A stretch of 64,000 nt of DNA from Pedobacter sp. B4-66 (GCF_018492665.1 NZ_JAFVME010000012.1:1-64000); one strand, 5' to 3'. Numbered from the stretch's first letter, positions 35,998-45,252 are shown. Made by a program: numbers and translations. The notes: generated from the sequence alone by a model not told the origin.

Positions 35998-36512
35998 TGA
36001 TCCTTTTGCAAATACTAATCCTGATCTGTCTGGCTTTTATATGCTATCAGGACATGCTTTACCGTGCAGTATATTGGTGGTGTTTCCCTATTCTTGCAAT
36101 TCTCCTGACGATATTAAAGTACAATTACACAGGAACAGAACAGACTGTAACAGATGCTGCCTACGGATTACTTTTTCTAACAAGCCAACTGTTCATCCTT
36201 TGGATTTACTTTTCGGCTAAACATAAAAAGCTAATTAACATAACCGACAATCATCTGGGCTGGGGCGACGTGCTTTTCCTCATTGCCATCCCTTTCTATT
36301 TATCTCCGGTAAATTATGTGTTATTTTATGTCGTAAGTCTTATCTTAGTTCTACTGTACGCTTTAACAACCGCAAAACTAATAACCAATAACAAACATAT
36401 TCCCCTCGCTGGCCTACAAGCAGCATTATTAGGAATAACAATGATAATCGATTATGTAACTCCAAGCTTATCACTTTATGATGACGGTTGGCTATATTTC
36501 TTAATCAATTAA
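35997..36512 (+). CDS. Prepilin peptidase (A24-type, no methyltransferase domain)
   Basis: 171 residues, about six membrane helices. The two catalytic aspartates of A24 peptidases are visible: Asp 19 in CYQDMLYR after the first helix and Asp 91 in GWGD (88-91), the GxGD motif. The N-terminal methylase domain with Cys pairs is absent, as in short archaeal-like or Bacteroidota versions. It would process the three pseudopilins encoded here. One-nt overlap with gspG. Confidence 0.82.
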   Translation: MILLQILILICLAFICYQDMLYRAVYWWCFPILAILLTILKYNYTGTEQTVTDAAYGLLFLTSQLFILWIYFSAKHKKLINITDNHLGWGDVLFLIAIPFYLSPVNYVLFYVVSLILVLLYALTTAKLITNNKHIPLAGLQAALLGITMIIDYVTPSLSLYDDGWLYFLIN

Positions 36513-36527
36513 ACAACAACTAACGCA

Positions 36528-37958
36528 ATGAACGCTCAAAATCACGATTTCAATTCGACTTTTATTCATTCCGTAAGTAAGGAACAGGCCTGGCATTACC
36601 GCGTATTGCCTAAAGACAATACCACCGATGGTCTTGTTTTACTTTGTGACGAGGCGGCGGATCATCATCAACTTGCGGATGAGCTGGAAATCGTACTTGG
36701 AAAAAGCATTACCCTCGAAAGCCACCCTGCTGCTACCATCAGCATGTTGCTAAATAAACATTACCTTAAGGAGAACGGACAGCATCAATTCCAAAAGATG
36801 GCATCGGCCATTGAGGGTGAAGGCTTTTTGAATGATCTGATCCGCGAGGCAAGAAGCCTAAAAAGTAGTGATATTCACATTGAGATTTACGAAGAGCGTT
36901 GTCGCGTAAGGATTCGTATCGATGGGATGATGGTGGAACGCTATATCCTAAAAAGAACAGAATACCCGGCGCTCATCAACAAAATCAAGATCATGGCAAA
37001 TCTTGATATCGCAGAAAAACGACTCCCCCAGGATGGAAGGATTAACTTCAAAAACGGAGAAGAACAATTCGATATTCGTGTTTCTGTATTACCTACACTT
37101 CACGGAGAAAAGGTTGTCCTTCGTCTGTTAAATAACAATGCAGCTAACATAGATCTTAATCATGTTGGCTTCTCTGATTTTGACCTTGCAAATTACCTGC
37201 AGGGGGTTAAAAGACCCAATGGGATTATACTCATAAGTGGGCCAACCGGTTCTGGTAAAACCACTACCCTGTATGCAACACTTAAATACCTGAATAAGGA
37301 AACCAGAAATATCTTAACCATAGAAGATCCGATTGAATATACACTGGCAGGCATCAACCAGGTGCAATTGAAAGAAAGTATCGGCCTTACTTTTGCTTCT
37401 GCCTTGAGAACATTTCTGCGACAAGATCCTGATGTGATCATGGTTGGAGAGATTCGTGATCCTGAAACGGCAAACATGGCGATAAGGGCAGCTTTAACAG
37501 GCCACCTTGTGCTCTCAACTGTCCATACCAATTCTGCCTGGGGCACGGTATCCCGACTAATGGATATGGGCATCCCATCGTTTTTGGTGGCCAATACCTT
37601 GAATACTTCGGTTGCCCAGCGACTGGTCAGACTTTTGTGCAAAAACTGCAAAGAAAAGGCGGAGTTTGATCCCGCAGCTTATCCTAAACAATTTAAACCT
37701 TTCGCCCCGGTAGCTGAACATTATGTTGCCAAAGGTTGCGAGCATTGCTATTATACTGGTTATAGCGGTCGTAAAGCTGTGTATGAGGTTATTCCACTCG
37801 ATCAGGAATTAACTTTTGAAATAAAGCAAGGCAATATGTATGTGAATCCATTATTGGAAGCAAGGGGGATAAGAAGCTTGGCTGAAAACGCCTTTGCATT
37901 ATTTGCCTCTGGTGATACAACTATTGATGAAATATACCCATTATTATTTACAAACTAA
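36528..37958 (+). CDS. gspE: Type II secretion/pilus assembly ATPase GspE
   Basis: 476 residues. A short N-terminal N1E-like region (1-95) precedes the ATPase core: Walker A GPTGSGKTT from residue 238, Asp box (LTIEDPIEY), Walker B (DVIMVGEIRD), His box (HLVLSTVHTN) and a Zn finger made of Cys 371/374 (CKNC) and Cys 404/407 (CEHC). All key residues are present. GspE drives pseudopilus assembly through GspF. The last 51 codons are present a second time downstream of the inserted fibre gene (38793-38946), with mainly synonymous differences. Confidence 0.95.
   Translation: MNAQNHDFNSTFIHSVSKEQAWHYRVLPKDNTTDGLVLLCDEAADHHQLADELEIVLGKSITLESHPAATISMLLNKHYLKENGQHQFQKMASAIEGEGFLNDLIREARSLKSSDIHIEIYEERCRVRIRIDGMMVERYILKRTEYPALINKIKIMANLDIAEKRLPQDGRINFKNGEEQFDIRVSVLPTLHGEKVVLRLLNNNAANIDLNHVGFSDFDLANYLQGVKRPNGIILISGPTGSGKTTTLYATLKYLNKETRNILTIEDPIEYTLAGINQVQLKESIGLTFASALRTFLRQDPDVIMVGEIRDPETANMAIRAALTGHLVLSTVHTNSAWGTVSRLMDMGIPSFLVANTLNTSVAQRLVRLLCKNCKEKAEFDPAAYPKQFKPFAPVAEHYVAKGCEHCYYTGYSGRKAVYEVIPLDQELTFEIKQGNMYVNPLLEARGIRSLAENAFALFASGDTTIDEIYPLLFTN
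37805..37958 (+). repeat. gspE 3'-end repeat, copy A (part of the intact gene)
   Basis: 154 bp that recur at 38793-38946. The copies differ at about 14 positions, nearly all synonymous; one codon pair changes Val to Ile. The repeats bracket the fibre gene at 37997-38767. Confidence 0.85.
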
Positions 37959-37996
37959 TTAACGCTTTATCATTTTACTATTAATTGAATAAAAAT

Positions 37997-38767
37997 ATGA
38001 ATCTATGCATAAAACTAATAGTGTCATTTTTAATGGCGATTCCTGTCTTTGCTAATGGCCAATGGGTAACAAGTGGAGCCAATATTTATAGTCCTGTTGT
38101 AGGAAATGTTGGAATAGGAACAGTAACTCCCTTAGGTAAGCTAGATGTAAATGGTAATATACTTCTTCCAGGGTCAAGTGTAAATACAATGCTAAGACCG
38201 GCAGTTGCCTCGACTCGTATAATGGGTGAAATCGCAGGATATAGTAAAACTGCACTTGGGGCTGATGATGGTTTTTTGAGACTGTCAGCAGGTGGAGGCA
38301 CTAATTCATGGACAAAATCATTTATCGATTTATCGGGATACTCTGTTATTCCTGATATGGAAAGAAATATTACGTTTGGAACCGCGGGTGTAGAGCGCTT
38401 ACGAATCACAAATAATGGGAATGTAGGCATTGGGACCTTAAGCCCTAAAGAAACCTTATCTGTAAATGGGAAAATAAGAGCACATGAAATTAAAGTGGAA
38501 ACTGCTAACTGGCCCGACTATGTGTTTGCAGAAGATTATGAGCTTCCTAAATTGGAGGAAACGCAAAAATACATCAAGAAATACGGTCACTTAGAAGGAA
38601 TCCCCTCAGCAGATGAGGTAAAGTCTAGTGGGGTTGCTTTAGGGGAAATGAATGCGAAGCTATTAAAGAAAGTTGAGGAGTTAACCTTATACATAATAGA
38701 ACAAAATGAAAAGATGAAGAACGTAATGGAACGCTTGGAAAATTTGGAAAAAAGTGATAAAAAATAA
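37997..38767 (+). CDS. Surface fibre-like protein 10, inserted between gspE and gspD
   Basis: 256 residues from the ATG at 37997 (a TTG at 37985 would add four residues). Signal peptide ending FANGQ, then WVTSGANIYSPVVGNVGIGT, a variable middle (about 50-140), GIGTLSPKETLSVNGK and the constant module with WPDYVF at 172-177. The module is more divergent than in genes 1-9 (EDYELPKLEETQKYIKKYGHLEG split by variants). Located inside the secretion operon and flanked by the gspE 3'-end repeats. Confidence 0.8.
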   Translation: MNLCIKLIVSFLMAIPVFANGQWVTSGANIYSPVVGNVGIGTVTPLGKLDVNGNILLPGSSVNTMLRPAVASTRIMGEIAGYSKTALGADDGFLRLSAGGGTNSWTKSFIDLSGYSVIPDMERNITFGTAGVERLRITNNGNVGIGTLSPKETLSVNGKIRAHEIKVETANWPDYVFAEDYELPKLEETQKYIKKYGHLEGIPSADEVKSSGVALGEMNAKLLKKVEELTLYIIEQNEKMKNVMERLENLEKSDKK

Positions 38768-38792
38768 TCTGATTGGTTATTCCAGCTAACTT

Positions 38793-38946
38793 GGAATTAA
38801 CTTTTGAAATAAAGCAAGGCAATATGTATATTAACCCATTATTGGAAGCCAGGGGGATAAGAAGTTTAGCCGAAAATGCTTTTGCGCTATTTGCCTCTGG
38901 TGATACAACTATTGACGAAATATACCCATTACTATTTACAAATTAA
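38793..38946 (+). pseudogene. gspE 3'-end repeat, copy B (headless fragment joined to gspD)
   Basis: An open frame encoding the last 51 residues of GspE, ending in a TAA that overlaps the gspD start (TAATG). This tight junction is probably the ancestral gspE-gspD border; copy A is followed instead by the inserted fibre gene. It has no start and no ATPase core. Confidence 0.8.
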
Positions 38947-40907
38947 TGAACGCTCTAAAGATCAACAACAAAGGATTCGTGTACGCATTGATCTGTACCC
39001 TGCTGCTATTGCTCCAGGTAAATGCCCTCGTAGCACAAACACCAGAATCAGAAGAAAGGGTTAGGAGAGTAGAGGAACGCTTAAGAAATCTTGCCATTAC
39101 CGTTCCCGGCCTGAACCAAAAAGTCCAGATCAATTTATCAAATGTTTCTGCCCAGGAGTTTTTACGTGCCCTTGCACAATCAAACAACCTCAACATTAAC
39201 ATAGATCCTAACCTCAATTTTAAGGTCTTTAACAATTTTACCAACGAAACGGCTTTGAATGTCCTGGTATTTCTGACCAAAGAATATGGATTGGATATTA
39301 ACCTGATCGGTTCTATCATGTCGGTGGTAAAAGTTCAGGAACCCATACAAAGAATTCCGGTAAAAGAAATCAATGCCAGTTACAATGCCCAGAACAACAC
39401 ACTGAGTGTTGAATTAAACAGTGATACACTCTCCAAAGTGGCCAAAAAGATTACCACGGTCTCTCAAAAGAATGTCGTAGTACCTAGTGCGCTGCTAAAT
39501 AAAACAGTTACCGCATTTTTAGCTGATGCCCCTTTTGAAGATGCATTGAATAAAATCGCATTTGCCAACGACTTAAAAATGGTCAAAACAAATGATAATG
39601 TTTATGTATTTGAAGCGCTTGCTGAGGGAGAAGAATTGTATATCAATAGCGATAAAACTACTGCAATTAGAAGAAATCCTAAGCCATTAAATATGGGTGG
39701 TAATGCAGCCCCAGGTAATTTCAGGCTGTCGAATAGGATTGTAGAAGGTAAACCATTGGTGAGTGTGGATGCCGTTAATGTACCGATCATTGATCTGGTA
39801 AAAAATGCTGCGCAGGAAATCAATGCCAGCTACTTTATGTACTCTAATATTGCCGGTAACATCACTTCAAGGATTAACGACATCAGTTTTGATAATTTGT
39901 TGACTTCTGTATTTCAGGGGACGGAATACACTTATAAATTAGAAAACGGTATCTATTTAATTGGTGATAGAAGGGTTGAAGGACTACGTTCCCATAAATT
40001 ACTGAAATTACAGAATCGCTCTATCGACACCATTCAAAATATGATCCCTATGGAATGGAGAAAAGGGGTAGAGATCAAAGAATTCAGAGAACAAAATACA
40101 ATCCTTTTATCAGGGTCGACACCGCAGATTGCAGAAATCGAAGCTTATGTAAAGCAATTGGATAAGCTTGTCCCAATGGTATTGATAGAGGTTACACTAA
40201 TTGATGTGCGTAAAGGGAAAAGTGTCAAGACAGGAATCACCGCAGGAGTTTCTGATAGTGTAAAACGAGGAGGAACTGTATTCCCGGGTCTGGATTATAC
40301 CTTTGGAGCCAATTCCATTAACGACCTGTTAGGCCGACTCGGAAGAAATAACTCGGTCAACATTGGCCGCGTAACCCCTAACTTTTATGTCAGGTTAAGT
40401 GCTTTAGAAACCAATAGCAATGTAGAGGTACGTTCTGTTCCTAAACTTTCAACGCTTAATGGGCATGTTGCCAATTTGAGTATTGGAAGTAAGAGATATT
40501 ATGTCAACAAGACCCAGAACGTGATCCCATCGCTTACCACTCAAACCACCATAACAGAACAGTTTGTTCCGGTAGAAGCTAACCTCGAGGTGAAGATCAA
40601 ACCAATAGTTTCCGGTGATGATCAGGTTACATTGAATATCAAGGTCGATATCTCCGATTTTATTGGCGACCCACCCGACAATGCGCCACCTCCAACCTCT
40701 ACCAGTAAGTTCGAATCTATAATCAGGGCTAAGAATGAAGATATGATCGTATTGGGTGGATTGGAACGTACAGAAACTGTTGAAAGTGCATCTGGTGTAC
40801 CCTTATTGTCAAGGATACCTATATTAAAATGGCTTTTCAGTAGTCGTACCAAATCAAATAGCAAAGTGGTTACCATAGTCTTTATTAAGCCTACCATCAT
40901 CTACTAG
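38946..40907 (+). CDS. gspD: Secretin GspD/PilQ-like outer-membrane channel
   Basis: 653 residues. Signal peptide (ending LVAQ), a coiled stretch (PESEERVRRVEERLRNL), then N-domain modules (about 55-125, 140-220, 255-345) with secretin/TonB short-domain patterns such as 'NVSAQEFLRALAQSNNLNINIDPN'. The C-terminal secretin domain (about 400-650) contains 'VEVRSVPKLSTLNGHVANLSIG' and the typical ending 'VLGGLERTETVESASGVPLLSRIPILKWLF'. It forms the outer-membrane pore. The start overlaps the gspE copy B stop. Confidence 0.93.
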   Translation: MNALKINNKGFVYALICTLLLLLQVNALVAQTPESEERVRRVEERLRNLAITVPGLNQKVQINLSNVSAQEFLRALAQSNNLNINIDPNLNFKVFNNFTNETALNVLVFLTKEYGLDINLIGSIMSVVKVQEPIQRIPVKEINASYNAQNNTLSVELNSDTLSKVAKKITTVSQKNVVVPSALLNKTVTAFLADAPFEDALNKIAFANDLKMVKTNDNVYVFEALAEGEELYINSDKTTAIRRNPKPLNMGGNAAPGNFRLSNRIVEGKPLVSVDAVNVPIIDLVKNAAQEINASYFMYSNIAGNITSRINDISFDNLLTSVFQGTEYTYKLENGIYLIGDRRVEGLRSHKLLKLQNRSIDTIQNMIPMEWRKGVEIKEFREQNTILLSGSTPQIAEIEAYVKQLDKLVPMVLIEVTLIDVRKGKSVKTGITAGVSDSVKRGGTVFPGLDYTFGANSINDLLGRLGRNNSVNIGRVTPNFYVRLSALETNSNVEVRSVPKLSTLNGHVANLSIGSKRYYVNKTQNVIPSLTTQTTITEQFVPVEANLEVKIKPIVSGDDQVTLNIKVDISDFIGDPPDNAPPPTSTSKFESIIRAKNEDMIVLGGLERTETVESASGVPLLSRIPILKWLFSSRTKSNSKVVTIVFIKPTIIY

Positions 40908-40908
40908 T

Positions 40909-42126
40909 ATGTCTGCCTTATTGAGTTTAAATGCTAATTTAACTGCCTGCGCCGGCGCAGAGGTTCATCTTAAACAAGATGGATCTTATGATGTTAGGCT
41001 GCTTAAGCTGTCGTTAAATAAAAAACTCATTCAGATAGATTCCAAGAAAAGATACGAGGGTTCTTTAACTAAAATTATTACCGATCCTTTAACGGAACCT
41101 CTTGCAATTACCCTTACCGGTAAAGGTGTTTTAATTAAGAAAACAAGCCGGCTGGATGTAATTTCAGAAGGTAGTTTACAACATCTTTTTCCTGCATTTA
41201 AACTCGCGGAGTTCTATGTGCAACATTTTCCGGCAGGGGAGCATTCTTTTATTGCAATCGTAAGAAAAGAAATTGCCGATGCGGTGATCGAGGCGTTTAA
41301 AAAGCAAGGGGTTGAGATTTTTATGTTAAGCCTCGGACCTTTTATCGTTGATCAGGTTATTCCTCAAATTAATGCTTACGAAGGTGCTTTAAAGTTCGAT
41401 GGCCACCAGGTTACGCTAAATGCAGATAAGGACTGGTCGACCTACATTTATGCTGCGGATATAAAATCCGGTTTTCCATTAAAGATTGATATTGAAACAA
41501 TACCCGAGGAGTTTTTGCTTGCTTATGCAACAGCATTTCAGTTCATCTTAAATGATAAGCTAGACCCTATTGTCGCAGATTCAGACGCACTCAGTGAAAA
41601 GCTGACAGAGCTTGGTGCTAAGTTAAAGTTTAAGAAATATGGTTCTATGGCCCTTTTCTTTTTCTTTGGAGTCCTAATGCTCAACTTTTTGATGTTGAGT
41701 ACCTACAATTCAAGTAATCAGGAGCTGATGAGTAAGGCAGGTCAGCAGTCGTACATTTACGAAAACCGACAGAAGCTGGAGGAGGAAGTGAAGGGAAAAG
41801 AGAACCTGGTTAAGAAGCTGGGATGGAACAAAGGGTATAGCTATGCTTATTTGTGCGACCAGATTGGCAGTTCTGTTCCTAAAGAGGTACTACTTGATGA
41901 GTTGCTAATTAATCCACTCTCAGGAAGTGCCTCGGGACTAATTAAGGAGACACAATTGGAAACCGGAAGCATGATGATTAAGGGGCAGACAAGTAGCGTG
42001 TATGCGATAAATAACTGGATCTATGATTTGCAGCAAAAGAGTTGGGTTAAAAATGTTCAGTTGGAGAAATATACCGCCGACGATCAAAAAGAGGCACAGG
42101 TTTTTACCATATTATTAAAGTATTGA
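40909..42126 (+). CDS. GspL/PilM-PilN-like inner-membrane assembly protein
   Basis: 405 residues. An actin-like N-terminal part (about 1-240) without clear nucleotide-binding motifs, a single membrane helix at about 246-264 (SMALFFFFGVLMLNFLML), a coiled coil (QQSYIYENRQKLEEEVKG) and a small periplasmic PilN-like domain with 'MMIKGQTSSVYAINNWIYDLQQ'. This is the layout of GspL or a PilM-PilN fusion. It lies 1 bp after the secretin gene and 6 bp before the GspM/PilO-like gene. Confidence 0.7.
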   Translation: MSALLSLNANLTACAGAEVHLKQDGSYDVRLLKLSLNKKLIQIDSKKRYEGSLTKIITDPLTEPLAITLTGKGVLIKKTSRLDVISEGSLQHLFPAFKLAEFYVQHFPAGEHSFIAIVRKEIADAVIEAFKKQGVEIFMLSLGPFIVDQVIPQINAYEGALKFDGHQVTLNADKDWSTYIYAADIKSGFPLKIDIETIPEEFLLAYATAFQFILNDKLDPIVADSDALSEKLTELGAKLKFKKYGSMALFFFFGVLMLNFLMLSTYNSSNQELMSKAGQQSYIYENRQKLEEEVKGKENLVKKLGWNKGYSYAYLCDQIGSSVPKEVLLDELLINPLSGSASGLIKETQLETGSMMIKGQTSSVYAINNWIYDLQQKSWVKNVQLEKYTADDQKEAQVFTILLKY

Positions 42127-42132
42127 TAGATC

Positions 42133-42666
42133 ATGCTCAATAGGTTTAGTTACGTACAGATGAATAAGTTATTGCTCCCTTTATTTGGGATAGGCTTGCT
42201 ACTGTGTTGGTTTCTGGCTTTCGATAAAACTTTTGAGGCGGTTAAGCTAAATAATAAACTGACAGAAGATTCAAGATTCGGTAGTGATATTTCATTTAAC
42301 CCATCTTATGCGCAGAGGAAGTTATCTGCTTTGGATAAAATACTAAAGAGCTATAAAGTCGCTGAAGACTGGAATGATAAACTATGGATGCAATCATCTG
42401 CTGTAGCCACCAAGCAGAATGTTGGAGTAGATTTTGTGTTAAATAAAGCATCTAATGAAGCTGATAGTACAAGTGCCGGTAGAACACAGGCGTTATACTT
42501 TTATAGCAATTATGTACAACTGATTAAACTGGTTGATACCCTTGAAAGTTTAGGCGGTATCGGAAAAATAGCCGCCTTGCAGGTTAAAGCTCCGAAGGCC
42601 GATCCAACAGACGATAAAAGCAAAAAGTGTGTATTGAGAGTCGATTTCCGGGGTCTTATCAAATAG
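42133..42666 (+). CDS. GspM/PilO-like inner-membrane protein
   Basis: 177 residues. An N-terminal membrane helix (about 11-29), a helical segment and a small beta-alpha domain (about 110-177, YSNYVQLIKLVDTLESLGG) typical in size for GspM/PilO. Assigned mainly by size, topology and its place after the GspL-like gene. Last gene of the second operon half; converges with the next, minus-strand gene. Confidence 0.6.
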   Translation: MLNRFSYVQMNKLLLPLFGIGLLLCWFLAFDKTFEAVKLNNKLTEDSRFGSDISFNPSYAQRKLSALDKILKSYKVAEDWNDKLWMQSSAVATKQNVGVDFVLNKASNEADSTSAGRTQALYFYSNYVQLIKLVDTLESLGGIGKIAALQVKAPKADPTDDKSKKCVLRVDFRGLIK

Positions 42667-42688
42667 ATATTAACTTAAAATAGTTTGC

Positions 42689-43300
42689 TTATAGTTTTTC
42701 AGTTTTCTTTTTCAATTTGGCAATTTCCTTTTCTTGCTGAATAAGGTGTAATGTTAGCTCCTCAATTTTTTGCAGGAGCTTTTTATTCATATCCCCTAAG
42801 TCTATTCCTTCTTTTTCTATAGACTCCGCAGAAGGAATGCCTGGCAAATGCCCATTGGTTTTAATAAATTGCTCTATACTAAAAAGGGATAAGTTTTTAT
42901 AATCGGGTTTAAATACATAATCTGGCCAGCCCGTGATTTCTACTTTAATTTCCTTAGCCCTTATTTTTCCATTAACAGAAAGCTTTTCTGTTGGGTCGGT
43001 TATTCCAATCCCGACATTGCCAATGTCAAAATTATAGGAACTACCATAAAAAACTAGCTTTTGATTTATTGATAGGTTTCTGGACTGGATAAAGGCTGTT
43101 GATGTATTTAAAGTTCCTAAGTATATTCTTGCAGACCCTGATGTCCCAATAGTGCCAAATCCATTTACATCTAGTTTAACCCCATTTTCAGGAGTAAGGG
43201 TGCCAATGCCAACGCCACCATTTAAAGGAAAGGAATTTGTTTGAGCCATCACAGCACCTGTGACGAATAAAGCTAAAGTAAAAAGAGCAAATTTTTTCAT
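42689..43300 (-). CDS. Surface fibre-like protein 11 (minus strand)
   Basis: 203 residues, the shortest family member and the only one on the minus strand. Signal peptide (ending AVMAQ), NSFPLNGGVGIGTLTPENG, a very short variable part (about 45-90), GIGITDPTEKLSVNGK, and a divergent module with WPDYVF, GHLPGIPSAESIEKEGIDL and a short Lys-rich coiled coil. It converges on the secretion operon with 22 bp between stops. Confidence 0.8.
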   Translation of the reverse strand: MKKFALFTLALFVTGAVMAQTNSFPLNGGVGIGTLTPENGVKLDVNGFGTIGTSGSARIYLGTLNTSTAFIQSRNLSINQKLVFYGSSYNFDIGNVGIGITDPTEKLSVNGKIRAKEIKVEITGWPDYVFKPDYKNLSLFSIEQFIKTNGHLPGIPSAESIEKEGIDLGDMNKKLLQKIEELTLHLIQQEKEIAKLKKKTEKL

Positions 43301-43372
43301 TTTGTTTTCAATTAAACTTCATCAATATAGCAATATTTAACTAAATTAGATTTAGTTAACCTCTCTCATCTT

Positions 43373-43528
43373 ATGCGCTCTAAAATCTCATTTTACAGAC
43401 TGCCTCAGCTATCTATCAGCATGCTTTTATTATTTGTTTTTGCTTCAATCGAACGATGGATCCAGAATCTATTCGATCTAAATGCCAGCTGCGCTGTATT
43501 TTGGAGACTCCAGCTAATTGATCAATAA
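43373..43528 (+). other. Leader ORF upstream of a fibre operon (paralogue of 46190)
   Basis: A 51-codon frame (MRSKISFYRLPQLSISMLLL...) 56 bp before the next gene. The first 21 residues are nearly identical to those of the ORF at 46190, with two substitutions; the rest diverges. The nucleotide match covers about 85 bp including the upstream TCTCTCATCTTATGCGCTC. It may be a translated leader, an N-terminal relic or a duplicated promoter segment. Confidence 0.4.
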
Positions 43529-43584
43529 CAAGAAATCATAATCTTATGATCGCTTCATAACCCCTAAAAACAAATTATATTCTG

Positions 43585-44472
43585 ATGAAAAAAATATACA
43601 TTTTAGCTTGCCTGATATTTTTATTTGTATCGTCGAGGGCACAATCTTATGAAGCATTAACCTACAATCTTAATGGTACTCCAGTTAATGGTGTTAATAT
43701 AAAAACACAGCTACCCTTTACAAATGGTAGTCAGATGATCAGTTTGAAAATCGAGGGTTATGTTTATGGCACTGGAGAGATTATTGACCTTAGTGTTTCC
43801 TGGTACATATATAATGGAATTTTTAGAAGCCCAACTATATCTACGGCTGGAAGTTATACACCCGAAGTATTTCTGACAAATAATAATGGGTTCGTCAATG
43901 TCTTTATTAATGACAAAGTATATTATCAAAGATTTAGGATCACAGCTTTTGCGAAAGGGATGGGCGAACAAAGCTCTTGGTTTCAGGGGTGGACCACTGC
44001 TGATGAGGTTATGCAGGGTACACAGGCAGTTAACTTAGTTTATAAAAACAATTTCATGGGAACGGTCACTAATCAGGGCAATCTCTATTCTTTAGGTAAT
44101 GTTGGAATCGGAACTAGTGACACTAAAGGGTATAAATTAGCGGTTAATGGAAAAATCCGAGCGCAAGAAATAAAAGTAGAGGCTACCAACTGGCCGGATT
44201 ATGTATTTGACGATAGTTATAAAATTATGCCATTGGCAGAATTGAAAGAATACATAGGAATTAATAAGCATTTACCTGATGTTCCATCGGCAAAGGAAGT
44301 TGAATTAAATGGTGTGAACCTGGGTGAGATGAATAAATTATTACTTAAAAAGGTTGAAGAGCTAACCCTTATGCTAATCAATCAGAATGATAAAATAGAA
44401 AGTCAGGATCAACGAATTAATAAATTAATATCTGAAATGACTGATAAGAGTCCCCGAAAAACTAAGAAATAA
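43585..44472 (+). CDS. Surface fibre-like protein 12
   Basis: 295 residues, signal peptide ending SSRAQ. The N-terminal domain (about 20-155: LKIEGYVYGTGEIIDLSVSW..., FRITAFAKGMGEQSSWFQGW) is shared with the gene at 45285 and resembles that at 26310. The second motif is GIGTSDTKGYKLAVNGK. The constant module diverges (VFDDSYKIMPLAELKEYIG, KHLPDVPSA). Six bp before the next gene. Confidence 0.8.
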   Translation: MKKIYILACLIFLFVSSRAQSYEALTYNLNGTPVNGVNIKTQLPFTNGSQMISLKIEGYVYGTGEIIDLSVSWYIYNGIFRSPTISTAGSYTPEVFLTNNNGFVNVFINDKVYYQRFRITAFAKGMGEQSSWFQGWTTADEVMQGTQAVNLVYKNNFMGTVTNQGNLYSLGNVGIGTSDTKGYKLAVNGKIRAQEIKVEATNWPDYVFDDSYKIMPLAELKEYIGINKHLPDVPSAKEVELNGVNLGEMNKLLLKKVEELTLMLINQNDKIESQDQRINKLISEMTDKSPRKTKK

Positions 44473-44478
44473 CACTAT

Positions 44479-45252
44479 ATGAAAAAACACTTAATGACAA
44501 TAACTATTGCCTTAGCATCATTTTATGCGCAAGGGCAGAACCTGCAACAGGTAACTGAAAATGGGAATAGTACAACAAAGAATTTATATGTGGGAATATC
44601 AGAAGCCACTGCAATATCAGATGGGGCTGTTCCCCAGAAGTTAAATCTTGCTGGAAAGCTGAAGTTTTTAGGTTTACCAAACGAATTTACCTTCGGTTTG
44701 GATGCAAACCAACCAACAATATATAGGAGCGGTATAAATACCGCAGGTTATCCATTTAATAATTATGACAATCTGATTTTGCAGGCTGGTGTTCAAAACA
44801 GGGATATCGTTTTTGTAACGGGTAGTACCCCATCTATAAAAATGTCTATAACTGGTATTGGTAATGTTGGAATCGGAACTAGTGACACCAAAGGGTATAA
44901 GTTAGCTGTTAATGGAAAAATCCGAACGCAAGAAATCAAAGTAGAGGTTGCCAACTGGCCTGATTATGTTTTCGCTAAAGATTACAAACTCCCATCTTTA
45001 GGAGAAATGGAACAACATATCAAGGATAAAGGCTATTTACCTGGAATTCCTTCCGCAGAAGAAGTAAGAAATAACGGAGTTGATCTCGGAGAAATGAATG
45101 CTAAACTTCTAAAGAAAATAGAAGAATTGACATTGCATTTAATCGAAAAAGAACATAAAGACGAGCAATTGCAGGTTGAGCTTAAAGAGCAAAAATCAAT
45201 AGTGCTAAAATTAATTACTCGATTAGATTTACTTGAAAACAAAACCAAATAA
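44479..45252 (+). CDS. Surface fibre-like protein 13
   Basis: 257 residues, signal peptide ending YAQGQ. Starts NLQQVTENGNSTTKNLYVG, like the gene at 23274, with a middle domain (about 40-125) containing GLDANQPTIYRSGINTAGY. The junction GIGTSDTKGYKLAVNGK matches both neighbours at nucleotide level. The module is close to the main array version, with KGYLPGI instead of KGHLPGI. Confidence 0.8.
   Translation: MKKHLMTITIALASFYAQGQNLQQVTENGNSTTKNLYVGISEATAISDGAVPQKLNLAGKLKFLGLPNEFTFGLDANQPTIYRSGINTAGYPFNNYDNLILQAGVQNRDIVFVTGSTPSIKMSITGIGNVGIGTSDTKGYKLAVNGKIRTQEIKVEVANWPDYVFAKDYKLPSLGEMEQHIKDKGYLPGIPSAEEVRNNGVDLGEMNAKLLKKIEELTLHLIEKEHKDEQLQVELKEQKSIVLKLITRLDLLENKTK

Noticed and set aside
37193..37651. 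A 152-codon frame antisense to gspE
   Set aside because: It lies wholly opposite the highly conserved ATPase core; its content is the mirror of GspE motifs and it has no leader or context.
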